Below are positions 55,901 through 59,425 of a stretch of DNA of 59,425 nucleotides, one piece after another. A program made the position numbers and the translations under genes. The notes under the pieces are model-generated. The model was given only the letters and a program-made list of their open reading frames with translations. It was not told the origin of the DNA and ran no database searches. Origin of the DNA: a virus. How positions within the stretch are numbered: position 1 is the stretch's first letter; the number at the start of each line of letters is the position of its first letter. Where the stretch lies: IMG/VR virus record IMGVR_UViG_3300009129_001581, positions 1-59,425 of that record; one strand, given 5' to 3'.

Positions 55901-57578
55901 CCATTCCTTTGAATCGCTTGCAAACACTGACTCTCCCGGCCGATTTGGGTTTGACCCTTATGTACCCCCATATTTAGATCGCAGAGAGGATCTTGCGTCT
56001 TCTCCATATGTTGATATAATTTTAGATTATTCTGGTGTTGGTGACGATTTTGATTTAGAGAGCTTAAAGAAGCCTGCAGTATTAGAATCTCATTTGAGCT
56101 TTGAAACTTCAAATGGAAGCTATGACTATAAATCCCTCGCTGGCACAGCTTACGAGTCTGCAATGTCATTGACTGCAAGTTTGGATATATTTAACATTGT
56201 ACCGAATTTTTCAGATCCGCAAGATGAAGGAAATTTCAGTAGTGTTGTTTGGACCATAGCTCCGAAATGGGAGACGCCAGTGTTGGATTTTTCGGATTCC
56301 GAGCAAACAGTTCAAAAAATCATTCGTCTAGCACCATCCGGTAAAGAAACAGAGATGGATGGTCAATATCAAATTGTTAGTGAAAAAACTACAACTATTC
56401 CGTATGATGGATCAAACCCAAGTAAGCTTTATCTCACTTCATCCAAGGGCATGTGGCACCAGTATTCAAACATTAACTCGGGATATGATTTAATAATAGG
56501 TGCACACCCTGATGGTGGACAGTATAAAAGTCTTGCAAAGGCTGTTGGTTTCACTCCGAATGCTGAAGAACCTTTTATCGCACCGCTTGGCAAGGTTAGG
56601 GGGTCAGAAGACTCATCAAGGAAGGTCATTTCAGAGGCTCTCGTAGTCATACCATTTCAAAAATATTATGATGATAATGGAGAAGAGCAGTACAGGACTA
56701 TACCTTTTCACTTTGTCCGTCCTGATAGTCCCTTTCCAGTTGCTATGACCTCTCATCATTTTTATAATTATGTGGCAGGTCTTGTGAAGAGAGATCCTGA
56801 TACAAATGCTTTAACCCCCAATGAGGAGTTGATTAATGATATCCGTCTAGACCCAGGGATACAAATGCAGGTAGAACTAATGCACGATTTCGTCATCCCG
56901 CCTCAGTACGACTTTTTGAAGTCGGGCCCCGGCCCACGCACTAATTCGATGAACCAGGAGACAGCGGTTATGTTCATCTTGCCTTTTTACCACGAGCTCA
57001 CAGAAGAGGATGTTGTGAATTGGTGGCAAAATCTCCCACCAGGTATAGCGAATAATCCGCAAATTTCTGAATCTCACGCATCACATTCTTTGTATTCTAG
57101 TGATGCCATTAACGGCACTAACGACGTGGTTCACCCGTATGGGATTCTGGACCCTGGAGATAAAATCGTTGGCTTGACTTCTGAAATACTTTTGGAAGAT
57201 TTAAAATGGAAGGTGTTTAAGGTGAAAAAGAGAGCTAAGCAATCTTATTATGGTAAGTTGCTCGATTCTTATCTTGGAGAAGAGTTTGATGCGTCTAAAA
57301 TAAAGGAAATTTTGTCAAATCAGAGAGTGCCGCAAACTCTCGCCACTGGTCACCCTCTTACACAAGAATTGAAGAGAAGACGAGATACATCTTGGAATTG
57401 GCCATACGATTACTTTTCACTAATAGAACTAGTTAATGTTGATACAAAACTTAATGTAGAGCTTGATCAAGGCCCCGCCGCCGTCGGGTCTGAATTTGGT
57501 GTTAAACATCAATATGGGATTAGCAAAAAGTTTTTTAATATCGCGAAGAGGCTAAGGGACTACGGAGAAAGAGAATGA
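37932..57578 (+). CDS. Giant tail protein, 6548 residues, with LamG-like and reelin-like domains
   Basis: One open frame of 19.6 kb. Residues 1-150: helical attachment region. Residues about 175-385: LamG/concanavalin-like beta-sandwich (VEFWLQKEEM, TTWNHHAFSIHNNGSNLTVKYY in parts, SGSLDDFRFWKAPRDEKQI). Residues about 500-680: helical wedge-like block ending KTKGTEKSFRNLIRCFG. Residues about 1965-3960: six divergent reelin-like repeats. Residues 4000-6548: long beta-rich region with GSG/SSG turns and a C-terminal block (MQVELMHDFVIPPQYDFL). No signal peptide. The position after gp6-like and the sugar-binding fold types suggest a very long fibre or a baseplate-attached adhesin. It ends overlapping the next gene (GAATGAGC). 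Confidence 0.87.
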   Translation: MSSDWRNILNRSIKSHFKNSERWKPNSPKDSSRPLEASLEDLTISSSGSRGPIESDDLIDLVLEEKERFLPIMDFKEPASFVKFGSAKKYYQDSIERIYSSFPYDGSLTERKQWLVESSLLDLYMFNVEYPKSTGYINIKPTTWGTKKAGSTYGLSDTPEYIFITGGPHADPTGDYKTGIPNKFDIDLKRESNLFLSSAGNAVEFWLQKEEMTESDRTWREVIFDCHTSEHTSSHTPAAGSPHARFRIELLQIPDSPPEWGITYKSGSIGMTTKTLKAGADILGTTWNHHAFSIHNNGSNLTVKYYNNGQFFDSVVVSTSESFGDVTTNLVATIGALAAPIDREHDDYGETGLGYGQFSGSLDDFRFWKAPRDEKQIGYNFKSHIYGGTNTVAYNTDLGIYYKFNEGISSIDTLDEQVLDYSGRISNGKLIGYNSNSRNTGSAITDYTSIQEEGDPVLYPDHPDVSSLYQSKTEVGEYFDYTNNSSLLNTIPSWLLDESLSESSVGRATLLELLQTVAFYFDTIFFQIKNLPQIKATEYYEFNNIDDEESLKPYPFMDRILSSFSFDPADIFANLSDQETILNRQDDVFFERDISEVKNFIYKNIYNNLIYIYKTKGTEKSFRNLIRCFGVDREVIDLIAYSDNYKYKLEDDFSFVTARTNAINFAAPNSAGASVYQNIGSFSDCYDYTPGINTSTRGHTISYSVNINFPAPLEFKAYESTSTMALSSSIFGVNTPEFLNTGVTTTLSPNHDLRLYAAKSFDTSLDSKLVVESTSMDFSLEGPVIPRAYQDRDFNVLVSVSPGSDFGSLVSGSSDKYTITLRGYSYISDQVEDFFEVSTEVDGSAAENFLSSNKRHYVGAEKLNLTGSVINSSDLKIVSFRKYLSNISPEEQKYHALDLEVFGLDNPMKDANLMVKDSQNYELNNYNSLVLNWQFEKVTKSDAEGSFGVYDLSSKQPGYGEVEDIKGNEYPGLGHNFDANDSRFILLHTRPAAKQALPETLFSSDMVNINTSEEGSEKFVKGSRPVNRIYSFEKNMYKTISEEMMKFVGSVASLGDLIGDPVNKYRESYKDLDKVRQHFFNFVEGDLDLEKYLIYYRWVDSALSHMIDQLKPLTVDFSEDIRNMVESHVFERSKYQHKFPTIEVHGVIPEAPLYGINELLYDWEHGHAPVSNTRAYATNILKFGGPTAADGDKFTISTPYPHLGINPSVVRITLVPNLSAPYDSVPESHIYIVRPSAPTTIRNRVRDVINGTLSDPSKASYGSDLSLASGVPSITAIDNGSYSLDLRANDYGEAGNDITLANIVGSSVQSSLFVGGTGGESNKDNCLWWKDRAERNETSSNNISNLIASGDTALDNNREQLRQFMNSDVTGSTYALRRFARPYRLSVERDFTYRAGHNFIKANKITNLFEDVQEFELSVKASDLTEKTTCSDIVLDPNEKKRLTGVFESSVDEEYLNTDSDFLLPFSIHSSSVDSGYVVGSGLYAIHKYADITNLHVDHTSKTGESPLQGVFTETHVGGNTHRHVYPCTEEFSGWTLADRPEEFAILIDSTEILFKDPTAAPWISRRSIAREGLTKRPVNIRNIKNKLTTSSLGNYDHDYEVVLSSGRNTRTLSDYEASFHITGSKNTDDHPHPDNVVDISNPERQPTKHIIVSKFSRIGGPGPRSNYLSDPIFGDVSPYNSMAYANLRARNAYNALLNEHSSQFGLRSGSMPIPAIDYDITSSFPDDDINLRPWLVPSVASSIHATNRNTEYVAAEGETRTIEARYDTSNVTYHIPRSDLQYSWISKSSNMTTSSFFGHESEYTIPNGSNGSTYNRLTFHDSSILGVTNLEIDTSFVEFGVRKSQEYQEVSDYLLSSNKSKIESDRRGLTIVNSNKESLALGFSNYEIKNGDTNHQNVFKYYLKKGGSDIYNSNFNSESDDSLPTNWSTYQLNGANWDAPTGGGSSGNVLPSIQTMTSGDVLYYDDFSIYPTGTLSHNWKTQACVGIGDAGECNINNQLAGCRTVTPPHGNSSFALVMDGPATANPPGSFTGQSGLYRWATLLQPFIPSSGSRGLGMGDGDITISFKFQTLGAAYDLDIPAIGGDAAINVTNDSPATGERLIVQYGTCDNLKTSAVPSAWTTIATYDNTSAQYDNTWTSVSHNISEPLTEGQIRNYQVIKFRFLQEAPNADAHDSHWFIQDLVIKHPLSGEKALVLQGGFEKSPSVISDVNPQIQFGALSTAGGSLLGATSPYYGGGDRKVELGALNITGACTMEFDVFCGSNRSITDFSPGHDTNAVTTGKGESDYLQNRVYNRAALVYENKFQYEWVPKRSGYSERRYGPENNPNTFMAYSGSLAAPIAKVAVGYGFSTNAVWPVRDDSLKYSSDFASLDDNVNSVSGWTLSPAHNEGVSQGITIDSYNNSTHGSDSVLVLKGTPLAAASLNPALDRGPADYNTGTKYWRSATLPYTQIAGSGSIIVYFDYYKGTAQDSNAGPAGASYLNLNAPETGDTLYLQWKTKNDTWAKANTAWSTDEPTSDDVYPAPGYARRVKVLIDRYLAGFLAPTDRIDLRWLSVSNTNATDSDHWGISNIKVYKSACFHPDYDPADELQYQAFLPPDQETGEDISLMGVTTAGPHIRVPTSGADPVHDYSGKKIFALAGMPVPYNGRLFGVGDSGHPASDEGDLPSGYSTDTGYGMDPQVFNSSEAHTTKQPIWLTGPARHQNFIEDPPSGPAGIGDADHYYRYVEIDQVFRNQVELEMYYAAAGGDIGEDFFGTGTTSGVANNNSPETASGQANEEFLWVQYSFVSSSPVKWYTAWVSPNVVAHDSWPAAATIEIPTDAGLSGAEDHTSYAFTEFQHHQAITQEELERGFKIRFISMTHSDPDDTGVLPSLDAWGFWVDYIKPASTPRVPSIGETPIRTSPAINHWPAVVDGSSTEKTPEYWRWIELSSSAVNWATQENRRGIAIEYEVYAGSDTDYSDAGESSSDAYGLDKPEEYENLYFQYKKGSDGWVTLNTYSATDGTLNGVFTPQTASINNWGLDDFRFRWISRTGFSGLGAHESLADNRTFDHWAIANVKMYSYDNISFSKDPLDMDAPEYSVSENSYPENMWFSIYQDGEWHTVEEYENIDDVLTGSVTRHRYIIDTGQSPSSPITKIKWNTWTNGHWLAENGDKYRRDSWAISNIKIGGLLLSGSNQEYKHTPVDSVGINSAIVWDIDEASQVLSPSVNSGSISSSGYSKIIKVTASVNRIYKETGRPSEENSELIKRIPKYSNYNYTSSVNYHKFNNIVTTDNNGSGVDYSNLAEHTATPGQIGNLLNIYIHNKVGRYGWNPWNQVRKDYNKFSFNDRRSNILSFQVSPSCPTCPEPDASRFTEPAVTQGKSSITVAEIPRDVDRWQEFLANAPVGRGEEWSNRFQHQALNSSRTRITTKSPYGSPLGNPAYIANALEERRFVRDNWIDYDPITGRSSTAEDFWAQDFSSNRTLRSIYYSNRVDPEAESYRTIFGNRERYPSASYCINQPHYANELIPSFLASSIGGFIGEDFRVSHESARDSYAEKILEFLGEQGAFESSLVKIQMSIFPSVDVSSLKTSRVREKYLRAGIDSSGYREHQGYEYLGPMTEYTHSVLADADDNNLFSDHIQSTVDLLLPFEFRNNSQIVHTPEPSDILINDWGAPSTVGQEYGPTVRVFAGVGSNMLVFAGAANEPIRSLYSHFAYHTSSYAGSKDILQLPINKDPNGNSASEYHAGHINAAYNSDQSRDWITNAYRWNQIGWTNSQATGAGLEKNTQPVDACWVGTYNSMTAPGQPHCDNEWSSDAKYKTRGAYRVVETKEEVYGSQLSVEFTVYAGNGSDHTEAAAPDIYGMHTPSPSNSESLWIQYSGSSDGWVTLDELVNEKDKYTGKFIKKSYIVPISYNSVDNPGVRFRWVTYHQFSSGSHTAAQTNHFKWAYYSGEATEEGYALSLNDAAAQQISRALWAIKDITVQEVTNEVWANYSGFYSKGGEVFDVADAVDTEITIKTDLEDGEELKGIADSTQIITGLSKIRTRTSPWPLQGRRTFTEMSSGGYLTPVPLKSPDKYVWSLKEIENPFYTDYLAEVNSANLDAVKTPGYSYRPGDPNGAPFDKMALNYLGLPMISYSSLFPYPFLKEAPDKEKRFFFKNQNIFYSGSESLLGGSTARFELVDQNTPQTGSILNLIGNWQSNSSSLDTRGLRGEGVLQNDYSTYHMGISSLYVTPPADPLYSRRVPQTIIPRNKGPVQFLELVSLDWDNLNFVELFGTGLPATWTDVASGLYTNTSQLGNFIRRTGVAWAAPDGSREALDANGDDMFVANNEPVKLKTLSGNGTGLKLNYYLIDLNVFGWLPEGISGYWPFPLSIFNQSSPGHVSDEAGFFGQPGDEGKFTEESPGKNYKVGDLVALEDPHAGNYTGPPNRMVFRVTSVQPEFKETGDITGLRGFQVLAGDAPWEAGSQSNLEPYPTSYEDFRENFRGLEQNKSLVPEFIISSGSFLKDYLSTRGVNRNGFHVHHRSYLDFLDNYRSSAGYPSISDDPEGADLGRRRFIDYRNDDKLSLHGSSIDLYSDPDTGLSNDTPHLESFYSTSELSSSFGLALSILQDPENARDNSSASRLSLKATAVKKLLPYEGFYPAERTVQLAALFKEDYVSPGFWPQVMIGDLDKNEIIKLKLSASLNPVMKPLFSPGILFNSIKTGLAVDYPMYENKGTGSMSLASVMPATGTDSLGNDIESYVRLKNTGSFINPYGLHPIDNPLYQKYMNTVPVPADDPGGTVFTPAAGHERSGSSGVYPWAALPSGGSPYGLSITGSWFNGTEDFSIPRLKSSVSPTRIPFEAIYNPMLIDEFQIYDNEPHPSASLCLGGYNYWKIMDSPYIFNSLNKDQFMEKWGWNPEMNLRKVRSDFTSYSLAMNNFLAESVDIFNKDGNITTIRSNNNSNWDLAKDKYAMRVYLRNDKTLMYDRHSSFGPPVDVQFAGGKGETHVHRTSPIAFENSPSRNDFLVLSSSVTNLATSQLHFTFPGKISLYAGPGPVDEYGDPTGGTVGTPYNNIYPGGALDSEGILASDYPDFLKHCFILRMGKEVFTIKFMDTDGIDPRIPGAGPGSVWRPLTTTQWITASSGHLLEPGKEEGISWERYNGEPINLKAALRPHQDSAGLKVNAGEKIITIFEDNNSWGQSLKTSYQDSWGDPRAILETPTILDFSKPFYDSAKIGLFGTGSYYDLTSHSPDDSPFPDPLTAWRKNEGSYFYDRYVGFEPGKTSMADLLLQLMYKISQIVGYFYFFRIKSQSGLRGLDIEGINNFHKNFLSPTISSTVLDTVASFPNTNIISIGIPQHFDAPELLSKDFSEHTLHFDMAHIPGDIEAPNVYNAALHFHGPPPSQNWLDIYSDFGALHYSLQPQSNAIGIPDHPSTGVIEGYRRPLLLSDATIYGSRASLNSSETSQSGVYVTRHWIGNTSTMYGGFAPSMTRNVYYGSIPDATRFSIDLSHVSGAYESENGPLSTESFNGVPTYVNVWHRPHLARREDDIIADSTIFKGVGWGRSYDDNYQRRFEWSKYLPYWVGIEEQPTTGHSEFNVMFPLEETKIDNSVRLADSYDLRGYKHKSDNLEFLSSKRFFDNIAGMANSTVLHFSGSEAYWEDGSGNDAKLHVFDYRALGLQDNLMANGASRVYSESAQQNQKSGQTITISDGENSIVYEFCACDHSDDRSRENMIPYSCESETEISYSARKTSSTGLVDDNGTPKVALADDPYSNSVSTRRDAPGYIILELATKINRSKLKIMAAPITAEYYDRANNSYPGTLEPSPSATSGYLGTHDLLGMEQYIGDYLNWKSLMLMPETSDVKISITEAGTTATNQFGAAANTLEIIEDLFKIKAKSISDCTSMLETKCDASLLLEASRRYSNSPIVVSTYQPWTTEPQSVIGSNSHFLSVSSSATPSTVQYGPLVSTNYDPYILLTTPDYRFNPAHWGTRQTNYILTGSTRSRVDEVVDSDTQRGSEVKRHSFESLANTDSPGRFGFDPYVPPYLDRREDLASSPYVDIILDYSGVGDDFDLESLKKPAVLESHLSFETSNGSYDYKSLAGTAYESAMSLTASLDIFNIVPNFSDPQDEGNFSSVVWTIAPKWETPVLDFSDSEQTVQKIIRLAPSGKETEMDGQYQIVSEKTTTIPYDGSNPSKLYLTSSKGMWHQYSNINSGYDLIIGAHPDGGQYKSLAKAVGFTPNAEEPFIAPLGKVRGSEDSSRKVISEALVVIPFQKYYDDNGEEQYRTIPFHFVRPDSPFPVAMTSHHFYNYVAGLVKRDPDTNALTPNEELINDIRLDPGIQMQVELMHDFVIPPQYDFLKSGPGPRTNSMNQETAVMFILPFYHELTEEDVVNWWQNLPPGIANNPQISESHASHSLYSSDAINGTNDVVHPYGILDPGDKIVGLTSEILLEDLKWKVFKVKKRAKQSYYGKLLDSYLGEEFDASKIKEILSNQRVPQTLATGHPLTQELKRRRDTSWNWPYDYFSLIELVNVDTKLNVELDQGPAAVGSEFGVKHQYGISKKFFNIAKRLRDYGERE
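38450..39090 (+). other. LamG/concanavalin-type domain segment of the giant protein
   Basis: Encodes a laminin-G-like jelly roll: VEFWLQ strand, WREVIFDC, the central TWNHHAFSIHNNGSNLTVKY and the closing FSGSLDDFRFWKAPRDEKQI. The H/S-x-N-G and LDDFRFW patterns are the family hallmarks. Such domains bind carbohydrates or proteins on cell surfaces. Confidence 0.75.
43828..49841 (+). repeat. Six divergent reelin-like beta-sandwich repeats in the giant protein
   Basis: Each unit has a first motif E-x-L-x-x-Q-Y then W, and a second motif R-W followed by D-x-W-x-I-x-x-I. Starts of motif 1 (residue): 2099 GERLIVQY, 2490 GDTLYLQW, 2779 EFLWVQYS, 2980 ENLYFQYK, 3089 ENMWFSIY, 3855 ESLWIQYS. Motif 2: 2175 DSHWFIQDL, 2565 DHWGISNIKV, 2875 DAWGFWVDYI, 3051 DHWAIANVKM, 3159 DSWAISNIKI, 3957 LWAIKDITV. 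Units 4-5 are adjacent; unit 6 is separated by about 700 residues. Confidence 0.75.
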
Positions 57579-58423
57579 GCTTTTTTGACAAAAAAGAAGA
57601 AGTTATAGATATTCAGCTAACACAATACGGTAAGGCCCTGCTCGCATCTGGAAAATTTAGACCGTACTCTTACGAGTTTTATGATGATGATGTAATTTAC
57701 AATATTGAACATATAGGAAAAATTGAGGCTCAAAATGATATACAGGATCGTATCTTATCCTCAGCTAAAAAAAAGCCAGCTATTTCTATTTATGGATCTG
57801 AAACCAAGGTGCAAGAAACCAACTACCTGGGTGCCCAAAAGGATGGTAAACAGCAATTGTCTCCCAATTCTGTAGATAACGACCTTCTTCTTCGAGACAA
57901 GATAACGACTTATGCTACTGCTAGGCAGGAGCTCCCCTTTATGTCTGTGTCCATCGCTGGAGGTGCAAGCATAATTTCAGAAATAGTTACAAAAACAACT
58001 AGTAGTTATGCTAATACGGCTAACGATAATATAAAGGTAAAAATAGGAATTACACGAAATGATAATGGCACTTATCATGAGCCTTCTGCTTTGGTTGTTT
58101 TAATGGAAGAGCATTTAGAATTTTGCAAAGATGAGGAATTCGAAGTTAAATTTTATGAGATAGAAAAAGAAACTGACAAGCGCGGAAATCTTGTAGAGAA
58201 ATTAACTGAATTATATTTGAATTCCCCAAATCCACAAAACGCGATGCTGTCTAACAGGTTTGTCTTACTTGTCGATGATCAGCTGGATACAGAATCAATT
58301 TCAATTGAGCCTCGTGAAGGGTGTGTCGGCAATACTGGGCTGGAAGTAGAAAGAGAAGAAGAGGCTCAAGAGACAGATTTTTATCAAGATATAAATATAG
58401 ATCCGCCGGACTGCGAGGATTAA
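57575..58423 (+). CDS. Conserved T4-like structural/baseplate-region protein
   Basis: 282 residues; ATG 57575 overlaps the giant gene's stop. The N-terminus FFDKKEEVIDIQLTQYGKAL followed by ASGKFRPYSYEFYDDDVIYN is a strongly conserved-looking block; I recall similar openings in tail-region proteins of marine T4-like phages. The C-terminal 40 residues are very acidic (EREEEAQETDFYQD). Function unknown, likely virion assembly. Confidence 0.75.
   Translation: MSFFDKKEEVIDIQLTQYGKALLASGKFRPYSYEFYDDDVIYNIEHIGKIEAQNDIQDRILSSAKKKPAISIYGSETKVQETNYLGAQKDGKQQLSPNSVDNDLLLRDKITTYATARQELPFMSVSIAGGASIISEIVTKTTSSYANTANDNIKVKIGITRNDNGTYHEPSALVVLMEEHLEFCKDEEFEVKFYEIEKETDKRGNLVEKLTELYLNSPNPQNAMLSNRFVLLVDDQLDTESISIEPREGCVGNTGLEVEREEEAQETDFYQDINIDPPDCED
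58390..58397 (+). promoter_or_regulatory. Candidate T4-type late promoter
   Basis: A perfect TATAAATA octamer, 30 nt before the TTG start at 58428. Start of transcription would fall near 58404, giving a leader that includes the GAGGA Shine-Dalgarno. Two other copies (24760, 53795) fall deep inside genes, so chance is possible. Confidence 0.35.
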
Positions 58424-58427
58424 AACA

Positions 58428-59425
58428 TTGACTCTCATTAACGAATTAAACCCCATGATCAAAAGCGTTGTCATCACTCCAACGTCTGCGGCCCAAGATG
58501 AAAATACAGTTAAAATGTCTTATAAAACAATAATGAATTGTGTTATAAAAGACAAGAGCCTGACCGGAACTAATAAATTTAGTTGGATCGGTAGTGATTT
58601 TTCTAAGTATTTGAAGGTATACGGTGTTCAGCTGTTTGGCGCGCAAGGAGAATTAGGTAGCAGGTTTATCGACCTCACTGAGACAGGCCTATCAACAGCC
58701 CATCGTCGAAGTTTGCATGGCCGGGCCGCCTTTGGCGACGCGCCGCCCGATGATTACAATCCGCAAAGAATTAGAAATGCTCTGCTGGAATACACAATTC
58801 CGCAGGCGATTCGCGACTTTGGTTTTAATCAAAATTTAATAAATATATTTGATTCAGATAGAGTGGAAACCCCAGATGACAAAATAATTCTTTGGAGTTC
58901 GACCGCTCCCCGACACAAAGTGGGTGTAGCGCAAATAGAGAGACATTCATTAAGTGAAATTAAAAGCAACAGAGGCTTCGCCGGGCCCAACACTTATAAC
59001 GATGAAACGACCTCCGATATAAACTTTAGATTTGAGTTCGATTTATCTAACATAGATACTAGAAATGGCATCGCCCTGCATACAGTTCGTCACCTTGTAT
59101 TCATAGAGTTTGACTATCTTCAAGCTTTTGCTGATGCTGGTGTTTCTCAGCCACTGCAGTTTGATGTTGATTATGAGAGACGTATGTTTCTTGGTTTTTC
59201 TGAACATCTTTCAACAGATGCAAGAATTTTGAGATCTATTGTAGAGGGGAGAAAACTTCCTACATTAGATTATTTTGTGATACCAGGTACTGGTGAAATA
59301 TTTTCTGGCTCTCCTTTTCAGGATGATACTACTGGTCTTTGGTGGGATATAAGGAATGAAGGGGGAAATCGAAGGCTCCATAGGAGATCCATTAGAAATG
59401 ATAAGGTTCATTATTTGGACCCGCG
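58428..59425 (+). CDS. Virion structural protein, 3' end beyond the window
   Basis: Open for 332 codons to the right edge with no stop. The start is TTG 58428, supported by GAGGA 8 nt upstream; the in-frame ATG at 58455 has none. The product starts LTLINELNPMIKSVVITP (first residue Met in practice), has KFSWIGSDFSKYLKVYGVQL and a beta/charged remainder (HTVRHLVFIEFDYLQAF). It is the next member of the tail module. No family recognised; the missing C-terminus prevents classification. Confidence 0.8.
   Translation, partial: MTLINELNPMIKSVVITPTSAAQDENTVKMSYKTIMNCVIKDKSLTGTNKFSWIGSDFSKYLKVYGVQLFGAQGELGSRFIDLTETGLSTAHRRSLHGRAAFGDAPPDDYNPQRIRNALLEYTIPQAIRDFGFNQNLINIFDSDRVETPDDKIILWSSTAPRHKVGVAQIERHSLSEIKSNRGFAGPNTYNDETTSDINFRFEFDLSNIDTRNGIALHTVRHLVFIEFDYLQAFADAGVSQPLQFDVDYERRMFLGFSEHLSTDARILRSIVEGRKLPTLDYFVIPGTGEIFSGSPFQDDTTGLWWDIRNEGGNRRLHRRSIRNDKVHYLDP

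Overview
This window looks like part of the genome of a large, strictly virulent tailed phage with a contractile tail (a myovirus), probably marine and distantly T4-like. Three lines support this. A gp55-like late sigma factor is followed by a T4-type baseplate gene run (gp25-like, then a gp6/baseplate-J-like protein, then very large virion proteins). The early-type genes (PhoH with a PIN domain, HesB-like Fe-S protein, RecB-type Fe-S nuclease, FmdB-like zinc ribbon) are of kinds often found in marine T4-like phages. The coding is very dense, with overlapping starts and stops, almost all on the + strand. No integrase, repressor or other sign of lysogeny is visible. The host is not identified. 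The one-piece tmRNA and textbook -35/-10 promoters suggest a bacterium with an ordinary sigma70. The DNA is AT-rich, but GC-only palindromic hexamers are unexpectedly common.

Region 1 (1-7163) is an accessory and translation/nucleic-acid block. It starts with the 3' part of a tmRNA whose reading frame encodes the tag ANDDVEIFEDFALAA. Then come a HesB/IscA-type protein, a ParB-like nuclease-domain protein, a 54-residue Cys-rich protein, a minimal tRNA(Ile)-lysidine synthetase (TilS) and a tRNA with anticodon CAU that is probably its substrate. Next are a trypsin-like secreted protease on the opposite strand, PIN-PhoH ATPase, a HExxH metallopeptidase and a PD-(D/E)XK nuclease with an Fe-S cysteine cluster. 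Several genes here have strong TTGACA-N17-TANNNT promoters whose -10 box ends only 6 nt before the ATG, so their mRNAs are predicted to be leaderless.

Region 2 (7174-16040) is a tightly coupled glycan operon. It holds five or six glycosyltransferase-like proteins, a methyltransferase-like protein, a polysaccharide-deacetylase-like protein, a GalE-type epimerase and a GDP-mannose 3,5-epimerase-like enzyme. It could make and attach an unusual sugar to the virion or alter the host surface.

Region 3 (16037-17792) holds small genes around the gp55-like sigma factor.

Region 4 (17792-59425) is the tail/baseplate module. It is dominated by two giant reading frames of 4695 and 6548 codons (33.7 kb, over half the window). 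The larger has a LamG-like domain near its N-terminus and six reelin-like beta-sandwich repeats in the middle. The last gene runs off the right edge. No gene-free stretch longer than 300 bases exists; the first 306 bases are tmRNA plus a promoter.
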